From Actinomycetes bacterium (GTDB lineage: Bacteria > Actinomycetota > Actinomycetes > S36-B12 > GCA-2699445), in the NCBI GenBank assembly GCA_022600255.1, contig JAHZKU010000279.1, positions 1 through 8,918 on the forward strand: DNA of 8,918 nt, read 5' to 3'. Both the position numbers and the translations under genes were made by a program. Below the pieces are notes generated by a model. The model had not been told where the DNA came from, ran no database searches, and saw only the letters and a list, made by a program, of their open reading frames with translations. This document shows, one piece after another, positions 5,977 through 8,918 of the stretch. Position 1 is the stretch's first letter; every line of letters starts with the position of its first letter.

Positions 5977-7112
5977 TCAATCAGCGCCCCAAACGAATGT
6001 CGATCCGGCTGCGCCTGACACTGCAGTATGGGTTGGCGTTGTTCGCAGCCGGGATGGTGCAGCTCACGGTCGTTTACCTGCTCATGGATTCCCGGGCCTT
6101 GACGCCGCCAGTCCCGGACGCATTCAGAGGACCAGCACGCGACCGACTCGAGGATGTGCTGGAGCGGTTCACGCTGCTTGAGGACGCGCGGGCCGAGTTG
6201 TTGGCCGAGCTGTTGACCCTATCGGCGATCGCAGTTCTTGTTGTGGGCGCGATCGCGTTGCTGTTCGGGTGGTGGCTGGCCGGCCGAGCCTTGGCGCCGA
6301 TCCACCGGATTGCGGCGACCGCAGAGCAGATCAGCGCCGGCACGCTGGACCAGCGGATCCAGCTATCCGGCCCGAACGATGAACTGCGGGAGTTGGCCGA
6401 CACGTTCGATGCGATGTTGGACAGACTGCAGGCGTCCTTCGATAGTCAACGGCGGTTTGTCGCCAACGCCTCACACGAACTACGAACGCCGATGGCGATC
6501 GAACGCTCGCTGCTAGAGGTGGAACTGGCCAACCCGGACGCCAGCGAAGACCTTATGCGTGTGGGGGAAGAGATATTGGCGGTGCAGGATCGCAACGAAA
6601 GGCTCATCGACGGCCTGCTGACCCTGGCGCGCGGCGAAGAACAGGTGGACCCGCAGATCGTCGACTTGGCCGACGTCACCCAATCCGCTCTGGCCATGCT
6701 GGCCCCAGCGATTGCAGCGGCTGGCCTGGAAGTCCGATCCGACATGCAGTCCGTCGAAGTCGCAGGTGACCCAGCGTTGCTCGACCGACTCGTCCTGAAC
6801 GTGATCACGAACGCAATCGATTACAACGATCCGGAAGGCTGGATTGCGGTGCGTGTCGACGTGGCGCCAGGGGACAACCCCGCCGGGAGGCTTACGGTGG
6901 AGAACCCAGGGCTGGCTGTTCCCGATGCGAGCGTCGCGGGCTTGTTCGAACCTTTCCGACGAGGTCAGGATCGCACCGGGCCGGGCGTGGGGTTGGGCTT
7001 GTCTATTGCCCGCGCAGTCGCCACTGCGCACGGCGGGTCCTTACAAGCGCAGGCGCGACCGGACGGTGGCATGATGCTGTGTGCCACGATCCCGGCGGCG
7101 GGGCAACACTAA
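5973..7112 (+). CDS. Sensor histidine kinase (two TM, HAMP, HisKA, HATPase)
   Basis: A 379-residue membrane kinase partnered with the upstream regulator. TM1 is about 17-38 and TM2 about 82-103, enclosing an extracytoplasmic segment of only about 45 residues. The latter part of that segment (DRLEDVLERFTLLEDARAEL) looks helical. HAMP is about 104-157. The HisKA domain has the phosphorylated H168 in ANASHELRTP. The ATPase domain has the N-box LVLNVITNAIDYN (N276, N280), FEPFRR (325-330) and the G2 box GVGLGLSIARAV (338-349). The usual DxGxG G1 box is replaced by VENPGLAVP (309-317), a variation found in some actinobacterial kinases of this shape (from memory). The small outside domain suggests sensing at or near the membrane, or through the exporter or lipoprotein (inference). 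The ATG overlaps the regulator stop, with GGGA eight bases upstream. Confidence 0.95.
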   Translation: MINQRPKRMSIRLRLTLQYGLALFAAGMVQLTVVYLLMDSRALTPPVPDAFRGPARDRLEDVLERFTLLEDARAELLAELLTLSAIAVLVVGAIALLFGWWLAGRALAPIHRIAATAEQISAGTLDQRIQLSGPNDELRELADTFDAMLDRLQASFDSQRRFVANASHELRTPMAIERSLLEVELANPDASEDLMRVGEEILAVQDRNERLIDGLLTLARGEEQVDPQIVDLADVTQSALAMLAPAIAAAGLEVRSDMQSVEVAGDPALLDRLVLNVITNAIDYNDPEGWIAVRVDVAPGDNPAGRLTVENPGLAVPDASVAGLFEPFRRGQDRTGPGVGLGLSIARAVATAHGGSLQAQARPDGGMMLCATIPAAGQH

Positions 7113-7350
7113 CTCGCCAGAGGGTACCGCGGGTCGTCGCCCCGCAGCGATCTGCTCCCCTGGATCGACGCGGTCTGCTATCAGTTCGTCGCATCGAGAC
7201 TCGTGCCCGATTCGTGATGCCGGTGTCGATTGGCCGGGACTCTTCGGGTGAATCAGGCAGGTCTTTCGACGATTCTGGCTCTTTGTCGAGCGTCCGGTGT
7301 CGGACGTGCGTAGGGTAAGCGCGATCTAAGAATTATTGGAGGGCCGAATC
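7113..7350. other. Non-coding gap between kinase and phosphoesterase genes, with two small dyads
   Basis: I see no gene in this stretch. Seventeen bases after the kinase stop is a weak stem-loop, GCGGG (7129-7133) with CCCGC (7141-7145), loop of seven and no T-run, a poor terminator candidate. At 7291-7306, CGTCCG-GTGT-CGGACG is a perfect 6-base inverted repeat about 45 bases before the phosphoesterase start; it could be an operator or a hairpin in the leader. The phosphoesterase promoter must lie here, but no hexamer pair with normal spacing stands out. Confidence 0.4.
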
Positions 7351-8918
7351 TTGCGTGGAAAATCCGCACTCGTCTTCGCTGTCGGACTATCACTGGTGGC
7401 TGTTCCGGTTGCTGCGCAGGCTGGCGCTGACGACCAGAAGGGCAAGACCACCCTAGAACAGACGATCAAGAAGAAGGGTTCGGGCTACACCAAGGTTGTC
7501 AAAGGCAAAGGTGAAAAGTACGTTGTCCGCAGCGATATCAAGAAGCCAGGATCCAAACGGACCAAGAACCGCAAGTCGCTAGCGTTCTTCGGCCAGTTGA
7601 CTGACCCGCAGGTGGCTGACGAGATGTCTCCAGCCCGAACCGAACTTGTCGACCCCGCGGCTGGGGCCATCTCCGCTGCTTGGCGACCGCAGGAGGCCCT
7701 CGGCGTTCGGGTGTTTGACTCGGTGATTCAAAACATGAACGCAAACAAGACCAGTCGTGTCGCTGCAGGTGATGGTTCAAGGGCCAAACTGCAGTTCAGC
7801 CTGCTCACCGGTGATGTGGCCGACAGCCAGCAATACAACGAGGTTCGGTGGTTCCGGCAAGTCCTCGAGGGCAAGAAGGTAAACCCACACTCCGGGAAGA
7901 AGATCAGCGCTAGTAATCCTTGCAGCAGCGCTACTTCTGCTGAGATCGATCAGATGAACGCTGAAGTGGCTGCCAAGAAATACGTCGGCGTGCAGGATTT
8001 CTCCCTGTGGCCTGGCCAGGACAAACGCTACGCCGGTTTTTGGGATCCCAACATTGGCGGAAGTGACGATGAGTACGGCTACGGTTCCTTCCCCAAGTTC
8101 CCGGGCCTCATGGACAAGGCTCAGACCAAGATGAAGGCAAAAGGCCTAGACCTGCCTTGGTACATCACTCGGGGAAACCACGACACCCTGGTGCAGGGGA
8201 ATGTGCCGGCAAATCTGAGCGTGGCTGGTCTGCCTATCGGCGGGATCGCTACGGGCTGCCTCAAGCCGTGGCCAAATAATCTGCTGAATCCTAACCTGTT
8301 GATTGGGCTTCCCTCCGGTGACGTGTTCGATCGGCTGACCCAGCCGGACATGTTGCCGGGCATCCTGTTCGGATTGACGCAAATGCGCAAGGTTTCCCCT
8401 GACCCGGACCGCCGCTACGTGTCCAAGGTCGAGTTCAAGGAAAACGTGGGGAAGGGCGACAACCAGCGCGGCTTTGGCTATGTCAGCAAATCCCAGCTCA
8501 AGTCCTCCCGTGGCAACGCCAGCTACTACGCATTCAACCGTGGCCCGTTCCGGATCATCATGTTGGATACCAACGCGGAAGGTGGCGGCGCCGAGGGCAA
8601 CCTTGACAACCCCCAGTACAAGTGGCTGCAGAAGCAACTGGACAAGTACTCAAACGTGGAAATCCGCAACGGCAAGATCAAGCGTGACAGTGGCAAGAAC
8701 AAGATGTTGATCATCTCGTCCCACCACACGATCGCGACGATGACTAATCCAACGCCAGATGAGGCGGCGGGTATCTGTGACGATCCCCTAGAGCCCGGCT
8801 GCGACAGCGACCCACGTAACTCCGAGCCGATTCACCTAGGAGACAAGGGTAAGAAGTCCGTACTGGATCTCCTCCTGCGCTACCCCAACGTGGTGGGTTA
8901 CGTGAACGGTCACACGCA
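7351..8918 (+). CDS. Secreted metallophosphoesterase (calcineurin-like), 3' end missing
   Basis: The first 522 residues of a binuclear-metal phosphoesterase; the frame is open to the right edge. It starts at TTG 7351, with GGAGGG seven bases upstream; an in-frame stop at 7327 excludes a long extension. A signal peptide (MRGKSALVFAVGLSLVAVPV, likely cut after AQA at 24) sends it outside. A very Lys-rich linker follows (about 30-75). Motifs: I, QLTDPQ with D85 and Q87 where most relatives have DxH; II, LLTGDVADS with D155 and D158; III, RGNHDT (275-279) with N276/H277; IV, ISSHHT with H458/H459; V, NGHT at 519-522, with the window ending in the next codon (CA-, so His or Gln). The sequence FFGQLTDPQVADEMSPAR resembles, from memory, the PPA1498-type actinobacterial family (TIGR03767). 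Large insertions (159-274 and 279-456) separate the motifs. The substrate is unknown: a phosphomonoester, phosphodiester or nucleotide. Confidence 0.9.
   Translation, partial: MRGKSALVFAVGLSLVAVPVAAQAGADDQKGKTTLEQTIKKKGSGYTKVVKGKGEKYVVRSDIKKPGSKRTKNRKSLAFFGQLTDPQVADEMSPARTELVDPAAGAISAAWRPQEALGVRVFDSVIQNMNANKTSRVAAGDGSRAKLQFSLLTGDVADSQQYNEVRWFRQVLEGKKVNPHSGKKISASNPCSSATSAEIDQMNAEVAAKKYVGVQDFSLWPGQDKRYAGFWDPNIGGSDDEYGYGSFPKFPGLMDKAQTKMKAKGLDLPWYITRGNHDTLVQGNVPANLSVAGLPIGGIATGCLKPWPNNLLNPNLLIGLPSGDVFDRLTQPDMLPGILFGLTQMRKVSPDPDRRYVSKVEFKENVGKGDNQRGFGYVSKSQLKSSRGNASYYAFNRGPFRIIMLDTNAEGGGAEGNLDNPQYKWLQKQLDKYSNVEIRNGKIKRDSGKNKMLIISSHHTIATMTNPTPDEAAGICDDPLEPGCDSDPRNSEPIHLGDKGKKSVLDLLLRYPNVVGYVNGHT

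Noticed and set aside
7129..7145. Intrinsic terminator after the kinase gene
   Set aside because: The stem is only five base pairs with a 7-base loop and no T-run, too weak to call.
7243..7253. PHO-box-like 11-mer ATTCACCCGAA on the minus strand upstream of the phosphoesterase
   Set aside because: It matches the remembered GTTCACCCGCC unit at 8 of 11, but the required tandem second unit is absent.

Overview
The window is high-GC DNA with dense, overlapping genes, GTG and TTG starts alongside ATG, and protein families typical of Actinomycetota. A peptidoglycan-binding adaptor feeds a MacB/FtsX-type ABC exporter with no outer-membrane partner gene in view, and there is a CMRENG-type lipoprotein. 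The assignment to a high-GC Gram-positive actinobacterium is inference; no rRNA or species marker is present.

Layout. (1) Positions 1-987, minus strand: a peroxide-detoxification operon, ahpC followed by ahpF. ahpF runs off the left edge and only its first 99 residues are seen. Two abutting stem-loops lie between the genes. Upstream of ahpC is a promoter-like pair of hexamers, directly preceded by an OxyR-like site with one perfect ATAG-N7-CTAT half. (2) Positions 1258-4905, minus strand: a four-gene envelope operon in the order lipoprotein, peptidoglycan-binding membrane-fusion adaptor, ABC ATPase, FtsX/MacB permease. Every junction is a 4-base NTGA overlap. (3) Positions 4906-5322: a divergent control region with CTTA-type repeats facing each operon, plus a 12-base-arm hairpin in front of the regulator gene. 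(4) Positions 5323-7112, plus strand: an OmpR-family response regulator and its sensor histidine kinase, again with an ATGA overlap. (5) Positions 7113-7350: a non-coding gap with small dyads. (6) Position 7351 to the right edge, plus strand: a secreted metallophosphoesterase starting at TTG after a strong ribosome binding site, cut off inside its last metal-binding motif.

How the genes fit together. Regions 2-4 look like one module. The two-component system probably senses an envelope or antimicrobial signal and switches the divergent exporter operon. The lipoprotein and the adaptor would act outside the membrane, the adaptor touching the cell wall. The ahpCF operon and the phosphoesterase appear to be independent neighbours. 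The best candidate for something undescribed is the exporter module, in particular its lipoprotein with a duplicated, two-cysteine CMRENG repeat and the matching repeats that may tie both divergent promoters to the regulator.
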